DNA of 64,000 nucleotides, from assembly GCA_934541015.1 (NCBI GenBank), contig CAKTDC010000004.1, positions 1 through 64,000 on the forward strand, in the 5' to 3' direction. The stretch is from an uncultured Luteimonas sp. GTDB lineage: Bacteria > Pseudomonadota > Gammaproteobacteria > Xanthomonadales > Xanthomonadaceae. Of the stretch, positions 1 to 7,223 are shown one piece after another. Each line of letters opens with the position of its first letter. The stretch's first letter is position 1. The position numbers and the translations under genes were made by a program. The notes beneath the pieces were generated by a model. That model did not search any database, was not told where the DNA came from, and saw only the letters and a program-made list of their open reading frames with translations.

Positions 1-75
1 ATCGGGAATCGGGAATCGGGAATCGGGAATCGGGAATCGGGAATCGGGAATCGGGAATCGGGAATCGGGAATCGG
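1..75. repeat. Tandem heptamer array (ATCGGGA)n
   Basis: Uninterrupted tandem array of the 7-base unit ATCGGGA, a little over ten copies, running from the window edge, so its true length is unknown. The same or a one-base variant heptamer (GGGATTC) recurs near 7224, 12439, 12546, 55902 and 55973. Seven is not a multiple of three, so an array read through in frame gives a repeating seven-residue peptide. Confidence 0.95.
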
Positions 76-105
76 AAGGCCGTCGCGCGTCCTCGCCCTT
101 CCGCC

Positions 106-182
106 TGGGAGCCTCTGAACAACCCGTTTTGATCGTCATTCCCGCCTTCGCGGGGATGACGGTAGTTGCCCAGAGGTTCCCT
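106..182. mobile_element. Short MITE-like element (dRS3-like palindrome, internal-deletion form)
   Basis: 77-bp palindromic element. Its left end GGGAGCCTCTGAACAAC pairs with the right end GTTGCCCAGAGGTTCCCT, and the centre is a CGTCATTCCCGCC/TTCGCGGGGATGACG hairpin. It looks like the 135-bp element at 22078-22212 with the middle deleted, leaving the first half of one arm joined to the last half of the other. It has no coding capacity. Confidence 0.75.
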
Positions 183-230
183 GGAAACCAGGGTGCCCGA
201 CGCATCTGTCTTTACGAATCACCACCCATC

Positions 231-252
231 ACCAGTCACCAGTCACCAGTCA
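231..252. repeat. Short heptamer repeat (ACCAGTC)x3
   Basis: Three tandem copies of ACCAGTC just upstream of the gph start at 263. It is a second, unrelated heptamer array beside the one at the window start. Confidence 0.8.
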
Positions 253-262
253 CGGCTCTCCC

Positions 263-970
263 ATGACCGCATCCCCCGCCAGCCACCAGCCACGCCGCTA
301 CCCGCGGGGCGTGCTGTTCGATCTCGACGGCACCCTGCTCGACAGCGCGCCGGACATGCTGGCCACGCTCAACCGCATGCGTGATGCGCGGGGCAGGGCG
401 CCGATGGTGCTGGATGCGATCCGCCCGCACGTTTCGCGCGGGGCGCGGGCGATGTCGTCGGCCGCATTCCCCGATGTGCCGCCCGAGCGCGTGCCGGAGA
501 TGGTCCCCGAGTTCCTGGCGATCTACCGCGAGGAGCTGGGTCGGCACAGCCGCCCGTTCGACGGCGTCGAGGCCATGCTCGCGGCGCTCGAGGCCGACGG
601 CGTGCGCTGGGGCATCGTCACCAACAAGCCCGAGTACCTGGCCCGCGACATCCTGCCGCAGCTGGGCTGGCAGTCGCGCTGCGCGGTGCTGGTCGGCGGG
701 GATACCCTGGCCGAGCGCAAGCCGCACCCGCTGCCGCTGCTGCACGCGGCAGCGGCGATCGGGATTGCGCCGGGAGAGTGTGTCTACGTCGGCGATGACC
801 GCCGTGACATCGACGCCGCGCGCGCGGCGGGCATGCCGTCGGTGGTGGCGCTGTGGGGCTACCGGCTCGATGACGACGACCCGGCCGCGTGGCAGGGCGA
901 TGCGATGGCCGACGAGGTCGCCGCGCTGCTCGATCCGGCCACCTGGCCGCCCGGTCGCCCGCCGGGATAG
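263..970 (+). CDS. gph: HAD-family phosphatase, Gph/MupP-like
   Basis: 235-residue cytosolic HAD-superfamily phosphatase. Motif I is FDLDGT with nucleophile Asp20 and acid Asp22; motif II Thr lies in TNKP; motif IV is GDDRRDID, so the Mg2+ site looks complete. Family members dephosphorylate 2-phosphoglycolate, or N-acetylmuramic acid 6-phosphate in the MupP branch. The stretch MRDARGRAP followed by SRGARAM resembles MupP, so a role in peptidoglycan recycling is a real alternative to glycolate salvage. The ATG at 263 is chosen because it leaves a short tail before motif I; no Shine-Dalgarno is visible. Next gene starts 58 bases on, same strand. Confidence 0.85.
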   Translation: MTASPASHQPRRYPRGVLFDLDGTLLDSAPDMLATLNRMRDARGRAPMVLDAIRPHVSRGARAMSSAAFPDVPPERVPEMVPEFLAIYREELGRHSRPFDGVEAMLAALEADGVRWGIVTNKPEYLARDILPQLGWQSRCAVLVGGDTLAERKPHPLPLLHAAAAIGIAPGECVYVGDDRRDIDAARAAGMPSVVALWGYRLDDDDPAAWQGDAMADEVAALLDPATWPPGRPPG

Positions 971-1016
971 CGCCCGCGATCGCCTCGCCCCGGCCGTCGC
1001 GCCCGTCGTGCGCTCC

Positions 1017-1022
1017 TACAAT
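1017..1022 (+). promoter_or_regulatory. -10-like hexamer TACAAT, leaderless context
   Basis: TACAAT ends six bases before the ATG at 1029, so transcription would begin at or next to the start codon. There is no convincing -35 and no Shine-Dalgarno. The same six-base spacing is seen before hisR and mtnB. Confidence 0.45.
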
Positions 1023-1028
1023 GGGCCG

Positions 1029-1694
1029 ATGACAGGCATCGAATCCTCCGACAGCTTCATCGACAAATGGCGCCGGCGCTGGCCCGAATGGAGCGTGCTG
1101 GCCGCGTTCCTGCCTGTCGCGCAGCGCCGGCCGTTCTGGGCCTGGATGGCGCTGCTGCAGGAGGTCGGCGATGCCGCCTGGGGCGGCGGCGATCCGACCC
1201 CGGGGCTGGCCAAGCTGGCCTGGTGGCAGGAGGAGCTGCGCGGCTGGGGCCGCGGCGCGCGGCGGCACCCGCTGGGAGAGGTCCTGCGCAAGCACGATGC
1301 GCCCTGGGAGTCGCTGGCCCTGGCCCTGGCGGCCCTGCCGGGCTCGCGCACTGCCGCCTCGGAGGGGGAGGACGCAGCGGCCCTGCAGCCGCTGGCGCGC
1401 GCGGTGCTGGCCTGCGAAGCCGCGCTGTTCGGCCGGGAGGGGCGGTACCCGGAGGGAGCGGGAGAGGCCGCGCTGGTCGCCGCGCTGCGCGGCGAGCGGT
1501 CGCTGGTCCAGGGCGATCGCGAGGCTGCACAGGCCGGGATCGGCGCCCTCCCGGACCGCGGGCTGACCCGTCCCAGGCGCCTGCACGCGGTGCTGCTGCG
1601 CCGGCGCCTGGACGAGTTCGCGAGCGGACGGGGGGCGTCGCGCAACGCTGTCGGCCTGCTCTGGGCCGGCTGGCGCGCCGCCCGCGAAAGCTGA
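1029..1694 (+). CDS. Squalene/phytoene synthase-like protein
   Basis: 221 residues. The order of motifs (RRPFWAWMALLQEVGD, a DP..G loop, then KLAWWQEELRGW) matches the first half of the squalene/phytoene synthase superfamily, which includes the mitochondrial complex I assembly factor NDUFAF6. The protein is shorter than true synthases, and I cannot find two clear DxxxD metal motifs, so prenyl condensation is doubtful. A structural or assembly role is more likely. The ATG at 1029 follows a TACAAT hexamer. It lies between gph and folE2 on the same strand. Family call moderately sure, function unknown. Confidence 0.65.
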   Translation: MTGIESSDSFIDKWRRRWPEWSVLAAFLPVAQRRPFWAWMALLQEVGDAAWGGGDPTPGLAKLAWWQEELRGWGRGARRHPLGEVLRKHDAPWESLALALAALPGSRTAASEGEDAAALQPLARAVLACEAALFGREGRYPEGAGEAALVAALRGERSLVQGDREAAQAGIGALPDRGLTRPRRLHAVLLRRRLDEFASGRGASRNAVGLLWAGWRAARES

Positions 1695-1725
1695 ACGGAA
1701 TGCTGCGTTGCGGCGCGGACCGCCG

Positions 1726-2691
1726 ATGACCGCTAAACTGGCCCCTTCCCCGCAGTTCCCCGCCGCCGTGACCCTGCCCCTGCGAACCCCGCTTCCCGAT
1801 GTTGCCGGCGATGCCGCCGGTGCCGCACGCCCGCTCGACTGGGTCGGAATGGACCGGATCGCGCTGCCGCTGCAGCTCGTCGGCGGGGACGGCGTGCGCG
1901 TGCAGGTGCCGGCTTCGGTCGATATCGCGGTGGACCTGCGCGACGCCGACGCCCGCGGCATCCACATGTCGCGGCTGTACCTGCGTCTCCAGGAGGCGCT
2001 GGCCGCCGAACCGCCCGGACACGCGCGGCTGCGCCAGGTGCTGCAGGACTGCATCGATTCGCAGCAGGGCCTGTCCTCGAGCGCGCGGATCGCGCTGCGC
2101 TTCGAACAGCTGCTGCGGCGCCGGGCGCTGGCCAGCGACAACAGCGGCTGGAAGGCCTATCCGGTGGAGATGGTGGCGCAGCTGACGCCCGCGGGCTTCA
2201 CCCTCGACCTCACGCTGTCGGTGGACTATTCCAGCACCTGCCCGGCCTCGGCCGCGCTGTCGCGCCAGCTCAACGCGCTCCGCTTCGGCGAGGATTTCGG
2301 CGGCGCCCAGCCGCTGACCGCCGCGGTCGTCCAGGACTGGCTGCAGTCCCCGCGCGGCCTGGCGGCGACGCCGCACGCGCAGCGCAGCCGCGCCACTGTC
2401 ACCGTCCGGCTGCGGCCGATGTTCGAGGCGCCGCCGGTGGAAGCGCTGGTCGATGCGGTCGAGGACGCCCTCGGCACCCCGGTGCAGACCGCGGTCAAGC
2501 GCGAGGACGAGCAGGCCTTCGCCGCGCTCAATGCCGCCAACCTGATGTTCTGCGAGGACGCCGCCCGCCGCATCGCCGCGACGCTGTCGAGCGACGAGCG
2601 GGTCGAGCGCTTCGACGTCGCGGTCGCGCATCTGGAAAGTCTGCACGCGCACGACGCGGTGGCGCGGGTAAGCGGCGGCCGCAGGGACTGA
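1726..2691 (+). CDS. folE2: GTP cyclohydrolase IB (FolE2)
   Basis: Converts GTP to 7,8-dihydroneopterin triphosphate, the first step of folate (and queuosine-type) synthesis. FolE2 is the metal-promiscuous type unrelated to FolE. The N-terminal LPDV and LDWVGMDRIALPL and the STCPASAALSRQL segment with its conserved Cys are typical. The ATG at 1726 gives 321 residues. A GTG at 1768 gives 307 and begins just before the conserved LPDV; a TAAACT hexamer at 1734-1739 would sit inside the longer reading frame but 28 bases before the GTG, so the shorter start is quite possible. Confidence 0.9.
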   Translation: MTAKLAPSPQFPAAVTLPLRTPLPDVAGDAAGAARPLDWVGMDRIALPLQLVGGDGVRVQVPASVDIAVDLRDADARGIHMSRLYLRLQEALAAEPPGHARLRQVLQDCIDSQQGLSSSARIALRFEQLLRRRALASDNSGWKAYPVEMVAQLTPAGFTLDLTLSVDYSSTCPASAALSRQLNALRFGEDFGGAQPLTAAVVQDWLQSPRGLAATPHAQRSRATVTVRLRPMFEAPPVEALVDAVEDALGTPVQTAVKREDEQAFAALNAANLMFCEDAARRIAATLSSDERVERFDVAVAHLESLHAHDAVARVSGGRRD

Positions 2692-2718
2692 ACGCGTCGC
2701 CACGCGCGATGGCGTCAG

Positions 2719-2850
2719 GGCAATGCTGATCAAGTGTCGTCATTCCCGCGAAGGTGGGGATCTGGCGACGCCAAACCGTTGAAGATCAAAGGACGCCGGG
2801 TTCCCGCCTTCGCGGGAATGACGGGCGAGGGCGACTTGATCAGCGCTGCC
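2719..2850. mobile_element. MITE-like element with a second terminal-repeat type
   Basis: 132-bp element with 17-bp inverted ends (GGCAATGCTGATCAAGT on the left; ACTTGATCAGCGCTGCC on the right; 15/17 match). It encloses two facing dRS3-like arms, CGTCATTCCCGCGAAGG and CCTTCGCGGGAATGACG. The arms and the internal CCGTTGAAGATCA are shared with the elements at 22078 and 44002, but the ends differ from theirs. Non-coding. Confidence 0.7.
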
Positions 2851-2986
2851 TTGGACAGCCGGGGCTGCCGCATCCGCCCGGGCCCCCGCTGCCGGTCGAC
2901 GCACATGCTGAACCGCGCACCGCGCGCCGCCCGGCTGCAGAAGCGATGAACGCCACACCGGGTGCAACGTCGGCGGAACCCCGCGC

Positions 2987-3060
2987 CTATCGCCCGCGTT
3001 CCAGCACCAGCTGCGGATCGATGCGGACGTTGAGCCGCGCCAGGTGGGTCGAGGGGCGCG
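2987..3060 (-). pseudogene. Remnant of a second M23 peptidase C-terminus
   Basis: Read on the minus strand this stretch ends with LNVRIDPQLVLERGR and a TAG stop. That is nearly identical to the C-terminus of the intact M23 peptidase beside it (FHVRIDPQLVLERER). Only the last dozen or so codons match, and nothing upstream restores a catalytic domain. Most likely a decayed tandem duplicate or a short local duplication about 120 bp from the parent copy. Confidence 0.55.
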
Positions 3061-3107
3061 ACGATGCTGGACGCGCCGCCACGCGCAACGCCGGTGACAG
3101 GCCGCGT

Positions 3108-3938
3108 TTACCGCTCGCGTTCGAGAACGAGCTGTGGATCGATGCGGACGTGGAACCAGCTCATCCCCCAGTGCAGGTGCGGCCCGGTCGATCGCCCGGT
3201 CGAACCCACCGCCGCCACCGCCTGCCCCTGCTCCACCCGCTCGCCCACCTCCACGTCGATGCGCGACAGGTGCAGGAAGTTCGAGCTGATGCCGTGACCG
3301 TGGTCGATCAGCAGGGTGCCGCCGGTGAGGTAGAGGTCGGCGTCGGCGAAGGTGACGATGCCCGCCGCCGGCGCCTTCACCGGCGTCCCCGCGGGGGCGG
3401 CGATGTCCATGCCCGAATGCGGCGAACCGGGCTGGCCGTTGTAGACGCGGGCGCGGCCGAAGCGGCCGCTGATGCGCCCTTCGACCGGGCGGATGAACAC
3501 CTGGGCGAAATCCGCACGGGCGTCGTCGCGCTGGCGGGCTTCGGCCACGCGTGCCTGCTCGCGGCGGATGCGTTCGGCGATGGCCGGCGGCGGGTTCACC
3601 GTCGCCGGAGGCACACCGCTGATCCGCTGCTCCGGCCAGTCGCGCGCGGTGACCGCGACGCTGGCGGTCTCGCGGCTGCCGTCGGGGCGGGTCACCGCCA
3701 CCGCGAGCGGACCCTTCTCGTCGCGCCCCACGCCGAACACCACGCTGCCGTAGCCGGTGCTGCGCAGCCTGCGCCCGGCGTACTCGACCGTGCTGCCCGG
3801 CGGCACCTTGCCGATCACCATCGACCCCTGCTGCACGCTGGCCGGAAACACGATGCGCGGGTCGTCCGCCGTCTGCGCCTGCAGCGCCGCGGCGCAGCCG
3901 CAGGCGACCAGCGCGATGAGGGTGGGCAGGCGCCGCAT
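3108..3938 (-). CDS. Secreted M23 family metallopeptidase (LytM-like)
   Basis: 276 residues with an N-terminal signal peptide (MRRLPTLIALVACGCAAALQ), then a beta-rich region, a short Arg/Glu-rich coiled stretch and a C-terminal LytM domain. Zn ligands are recognisable: HSGMD for the first His and Asp, and PHLHWG for the HxH. Expected to cut peptidoglycan cross-bridges in the periplasm, or act as a regulator of such enzymes. The start ATG shares one base with the pyrC stop (TGATG), so the two are translationally coupled. A truncated duplicate of its C-terminus lies just downstream. Confidence 0.88.
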   Translation of the reverse strand: MRRLPTLIALVACGCAAALQAQTADDPRIVFPASVQQGSMVIGKVPPGSTVEYAGRRLRSTGYGSVVFGVGRDEKGPLAVAVTRPDGSRETASVAVTARDWPEQRISGVPPATVNPPPAIAERIRREQARVAEARQRDDARADFAQVFIRPVEGRISGRFGRARVYNGQPGSPHSGMDIAAPAGTPVKAPAAGIVTFADADLYLTGGTLLIDHGHGISSNFLHLSRIDVEVGERVEQGQAVAAVGSTGRSTGPHLHWGMSWFHVRIDPQLVLERER

Positions 3939-5290
3939 CAGCGGTCGAAGGCCAGCCGCTGGCCGTGCGGATCGCCCACCAGCGCCGTACCGTCCCAGGC
4001 CAGTTCGCCGTTGACCCAGGTCGAGGCGATGCGCGAGCGGAAGGTGGTGCCTTCGAACGGTGACCAGCCGCACTTCGACAGCACGTCCTCGCGCCTCACC
4101 GTGAGCGGCGTGTCCTCGACCAGCACCAGGTCGGCGAAATAGCCCTCGCGCAGGAAGCCGCGCTCGCGCACGTCGAACAGCTGTGCCGGCGCGTGCGCGA
4201 ACTTCTGCACCAGCTGCGCGATGCCGAAGTGGCGCTCGTGCACGCATTCCAGCGCCGCGACCAGCGCGTACTGCACCAGGGGCAGGCCGCTGGGCGCGCG
4301 CACGTAGGGGTTCTGCTTCTCCTCCCAGGTGTGCGGCGCGTGGTCGGTGGCCAGCACATCGATCACGTCCCCGGCCAGGGCCGCGAGCAGGGCCTGGCGG
4401 TCGGACGCGTCCTTGATCGCCGGATTGCACTTGATCTGGTGGCCAAGGCGCGCGTAGTCGGCGCGGTCGAAACGCAGGAAGTGGATGCAGGTTTCGGCGG
4501 TGATGCGCTTGCGGCTGCCGTCGGCGCGGATCATCGGCCCGCGCTCGAACAGCGCCAGTTCGTCGGCCGTGGACAGGTGCAGCACGTGCAGGCGGGTATC
4601 GTGGCGGCGCGCCAGCTCCAGCGCCAGGCGGGTGGACTTGATGCAGGCCTCGCGCGAACGGATGTCGGGGTGGCACTGCGCCGGGATGTCGTCGCCGTAC
4701 CTGGCGCGGTAGTCGGCGAGGATCGCGTCGATGGTCGGCGTGTCCTCGCAGTGGGTGATGATCGGCACCGGGGTGTCGCGGAAGATGCCGTCGAGGGTGT
4801 CCGGGTCGTCCACCAGCATGTTGCCGGTGGAGGCGCCCATGAACACCTTCAGGCCGGGCGTGGCCGCCGGATCGATGCCGCGCACGTTGTCGAGGTTGTC
4901 GTTGCTGGCGCCGAAGTAGAAGCCGTAGTTGGCGCGGGAGCGGCCGGCGGCGCGGGCATACTTGTCCTCCAGCGCGGCCGCGTCGAGCGTCGGCGGGCTG
5001 GTGTTGGGCATGTCCATGAAGCTGGTCAGCCCGCCTGCGACAGCGGCGGCGGACTCGCTGGCGATGTCGGCCTTGTATTCCAGGCCCGGCTCGCGGAAGT
5101 GCACCTGGTCGTCGATCATGCCCGGCAGCAGGCGGCGGCCGTCGGCGTCGATCACGCTGTCGCGGCCGCGCACGGACAGCCCGCTGCCGATGGCGGCGAT
5201 GCGCCCGCCGGAGATGCGCAGGTCGCTGTCGAACTCGCGGCCCTCGTTCACCAGCCGGGCGTTGATGATCAGGGTGTCGGAGTCGGACAT
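3938..5290 (-). CDS. pyrC: Dihydroorotase (PyrC, class I-like)
   Basis: 450-residue amidohydrolase that interconverts carbamoyl-aspartate and dihydroorotate in pyrimidine synthesis. Visible landmarks are the carboxylated-lysine segment GLKVFMGAS, THCED, LHVLHLST and ATDHAPHTWEEK. The usual HxH after the first strand reads DDQVHFREPG: Gln62 replaces the first metal His while His64 is present. I recall this QVH form from a recognised bacterial subfamily, so it need not mean loss of activity. Second gene of yidD-pyrC-M23, directly abutting yidD. Confidence 0.88.
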   Translation of the reverse strand: MSDSDTLIINARLVNEGREFDSDLRISGGRIAAIGSGLSVRGRDSVIDADGRRLLPGMIDDQVHFREPGLEYKADIASESAAAVAGGLTSFMDMPNTSPPTLDAAALEDKYARAAGRSRANYGFYFGASNDNLDNVRGIDPAATPGLKVFMGASTGNMLVDDPDTLDGIFRDTPVPIITHCEDTPTIDAILADYRARYGDDIPAQCHPDIRSREACIKSTRLALELARRHDTRLHVLHLSTADELALFERGPMIRADGSRKRITAETCIHFLRFDRADYARLGHQIKCNPAIKDASDRQALLAALAGDVIDVLATDHAPHTWEEKQNPYVRAPSGLPLVQYALVAALECVHERHFGIAQLVQKFAHAPAQLFDVRERGFLREGYFADLVLVEDTPLTVRREDVLSKCGWSPFEGTTFRSRIASTWVNGELAWDGTALVGDPHGQRLAFDR

Positions 5291-5524
5291 TCAGCGGTTT
5301 CCGTCGAGAGCGGGCGGCACCGGATCGTGGCCGCCTGGGTGGAGGGGGTGGCAGCGGGCGAGCCGCCTGGCGGTCAGCCAGCTGCCGCGGAAGGCGCCGA
5401 ATCGCCCGATCGCCACCATCGCGTACTCCGAGCAGCTCGGATAAAACCGGCAGCGTGGACCAAGCAGGGGGCTGATCAGGCTTTTGTAGCCACGAAGCAG
5501 TAGGATGAGCAGACGGTCGATCAC
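5291..5524 (-). CDS. yidD: Membrane protein insertion efficiency factor YidD
   Basis: 77-residue YidD (DUF37). The motif [22 protein letters not shown] with its two cysteines, and the following [26 protein letters not shown], are diagnostic. It assists YidC-dependent insertion at the inner membrane. It usually sits between rnpA and yidC; here it heads a minus-strand operon with pyrC and the M23 peptidase. Its start region faces the dksA-like gene across a short divergent promoter region. Confidence 0.95.
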   Translation of the reverse strand: MIDRLLILLLRGYKSLISPLLGPRCRFYPSCSEYAMVAIGRFGAFRGSWLTARRLARCHPLHPGGHDPVPPALDGNR

Positions 5525-5547
5525 GGTGTCAACGGGGCCCGACGCGG

Positions 5548-5576
5548 TTGCCGCTGTCGTCGGGGCAGGGTATAAC
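5548..5576 (+). promoter_or_regulatory. Sigma70-type promoter of the dksA-like gene
   Basis: TTGCCG (5548-5553), 17-bp spacer, TATAAC (5571-5576). It points toward the GTG start at 5619, which has an AAGAGGA-type ribosome site about 10 bases upstream. One of the cleanest promoter matches in the window. Confidence 0.7.
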
Positions 5577-5618
5577 AGCGCGCTTTCCCTTCCAAGGGAA
5601 CAAGAGGATTCCAGTCAA

Positions 5619-6680
5619 GTGGCAGTGAAGAAGTCCGCGAAGAAGGCCGCCAAGCCGGCGAAGTCCAGCACCAGGGCCGCCAAGCCGGCCGCGAAGAAGC
5701 CCGCGGCGAAGAAGCCCGCGGCGAAGAAGCCGGCCGCGAAGAAGGCGGTGGCGAAGAAGGCGGTGGCAAAGAAGACGGCTGCGGCCAAGGCTCCGGCGAA
5801 GAAGGTCGCCAAGACCAGCAAGCCCGTTGCCAAGGCCACGAAGACCGCCAGGCCCGCGGTGAAGAAGGCGGCTGTGGCCAAGGCGCCGGCCACGAAGGCG
5901 GCTGCGAAGGCGGCTGCGAAGAAGACCCCGGCCAGCAAGGCGGCTGCGAAGAAGACGCCGGAGAAGAAGGTCCTCGCCCGCAAGGCCGCTGCCGGCCCGG
6001 CGGTGAAGAAGGCCGCCCCGGCCAAGGCCGCGGCGCCGGCACAGAAGGCCACGGCACCCAGGGTGGCAGCGGTCGCGAAGAAGCAGGCTGCTGCGCCGGC
6101 GCCCGCGCCCGCGCCGGCCCCCGCGCCGCGCCCCGGCACGCCGGTCAGGCTGACGCCGGCCAGGGGCCTGAAGGGCAAGGTGGCGGTCGCGGTGGCGGCC
6201 AAGCCCGCCGAACCTGCGGCGCGCCCCAGCTTCAAGGAGGTGCCGTACAGGACGGACCCGGAAACCGGTCGCCCGATCCTGCCCGAGGGCTACCGGCCAG
6301 GCGCAGACGAGGAGTACATGAGCCCGCTGCAGCTGGAGTACTTCCGGCAGCGGCTGCTCGACTGGCGCGCGGACCTGGTCGAGGAATCCAAGCAGACCAT
6401 CGAGAACCTGAAGGACGAGGTGCGCGACGTCGGCGACGAGGCCGAGCGCGCCACCCGCGAAACCGAGAACTCGCTGGAGCTGCGCACCCGTGACCGCTAC
6501 CGCAAGCTGATCGGCAAGATCGACAGCACGCTCAAGCGCGTCGACTCGGGTGAATACGGCTACAGCGTCGACTCGGGCGAGGAAATCGGCCTCGATCGCC
6601 TGGAGGCGCGCCTGACCGCCGAGCGTACCATCGACGAACAGGAACGCTGGGAGCATCTGCAGAAGCAGATGGGGGATTGA
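5619..6680 (+). CDS. DksA/TraR-like protein with histone-H1-like Lys/Ala tail, zinc cysteines lost
   Basis: 353 residues from a GTG preceded by AAGAGGATT; an ATG 114 bases upstream would place the promoter inside the gene. Residues 2 to about 190 are a low-complexity AAKK/AAKP/KKPA region like eukaryotic H1 or bacterial AlgP tails. From residue 234 there is a full DksA module: two coiled-coil helices, a tip reading DEAERA (273-278), then the globular end. The four zinc-finger positions, C-x2-C-x17-C-x2-C in DksA, keep their exact spacing but read Ser316, Ser319, Thr337 and Glu340. The tip acid matching E. coli Asp74 is Glu276. Likely binds RNA polymerase and/or DNA; it is not the housekeeping DksA. 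Followed by a strong terminator. Confidence 0.85.
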   Translation: MAVKKSAKKAAKPAKSSTRAAKPAAKKPAAKKPAAKKPAAKKAVAKKAVAKKTAAAKAPAKKVAKTSKPVAKATKTARPAVKKAAVAKAPATKAAAKAAAKKTPASKAAAKKTPEKKVLARKAAAGPAVKKAAPAKAAAPAQKATAPRVAAVAKKQAAAPAPAPAPAPAPRPGTPVRLTPARGLKGKVAVAVAAKPAEPAARPSFKEVPYRTDPETGRPILPEGYRPGADEEYMSPLQLEYFRQRLLDWRADLVEESKQTIENLKDEVRDVGDEAERATRETENSLELRTRDRYRKLIGKIDSTLKRVDSGEYGYSVDSGEEIGLDRLEARLTAERTIDEQERWEHLQKQMGD

Positions 6681-6685
6681 CCGGA

Positions 6686-6713
6686 AAAAGCCCCGCATTC
6701 GCGGGGTTTTTTC
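6686..6713 (+). terminator. Rho-independent terminator after the dksA-like gene
   Basis: GCCCCGC-ATTC-GCGGGGT hairpin flanked by A-rich and T-rich runs (AAAAA before, TTTTTT after), a few bases after the stop codon. Confidence 0.9.
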
Positions 6714-6717
6714 TGGA

Positions 6718-7209
6718 TCTTCTCCCAAGTGCGGGGACTGCTTTCACTTCTGCCGTCGGAAGGACGCCGCGCCCTGCCGGCCGGGGTCGCTCTTCGCTCG
6801 GTCAGCCCCGCTCCGCGGTCCGGCCCGGCGCAGCGCGCCGGGCGTTCGCACGGGCGCGCGGCATGCCGCGCAAACCACCCGTGCTCACCCATGGGCTGAC
6901 TCGCGCGCAAAACATCCATGTTTTGCTTGGCCGCGATCCCCGGCCGCCAGGACGCGGCTCGTTGCTGCGTCTGCTTCGGTGCTTCGGGAGCAAGTGCTTC
7001 GCTGCCTAAACGAAGTGGAGTCGTCAACGGATTGATGGGGCGTCCCGGGCCGGGGAATTGCGGAGAGCAGCGCATGGATGCGCTGCGGCGGCGAGTCAGC
7101 CATGGATGGCTGACCGAGCCGGGGAGCAATCCCCGGTCCGGGGCGACCCGCTGTCCGCAAGCCCCGATCCAGCTCTGCTCTTGACCATTCCCCCGCACTT
7201 GGGAGAAGA
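6718..7209. mobile_element. 492-bp non-coding element with perfect 19-bp terminal inverted repeats
   Basis: Left end TCTTCTCCCAAGTGCGGGG (6718-6736) is the exact reverse complement of the right end at 7191-7209. The inside is full of smaller palindromes, for example CGCGCGGCATGCCGCGC and CAAAACATCCATGTTTTG, and has no credible gene. A rearranged copy lies at 54173-55051 and a diverged fragment near 50200. This fills the whole gap between the dksA terminator and the MFS gene. No transposase is present, so any movement must have been in trans. Confidence 0.8.
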
Positions 7210-7223
7210 ACCTTTTTTCTGGC

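Noticed and set aside
1..260. CRISPR array suggested by tandem repeats
   Set aside because: Units are seven bases with no spacers, and no cas genes are present.
618..2733. Long minus-strand open frames opposite gph, the synthase-like gene and folE2
   Set aside because: Arg/Pro/Ala-rich translations with no recognisable domain; they are frame shadows of GC-rich genes on the other strand.
5505..5618. ATG at 5505 as the start of the dksA-like gene
   Set aside because: It overlaps the yidD start and places the TTGCCG/TATAAC promoter inside the coding region; the GTG at 5619 has a ribosome site.
6718..7209. Insertion sequence with a transposase
   Set aside because: No frame of adequate length or transposase motif in either copy; called a non-autonomous element instead.
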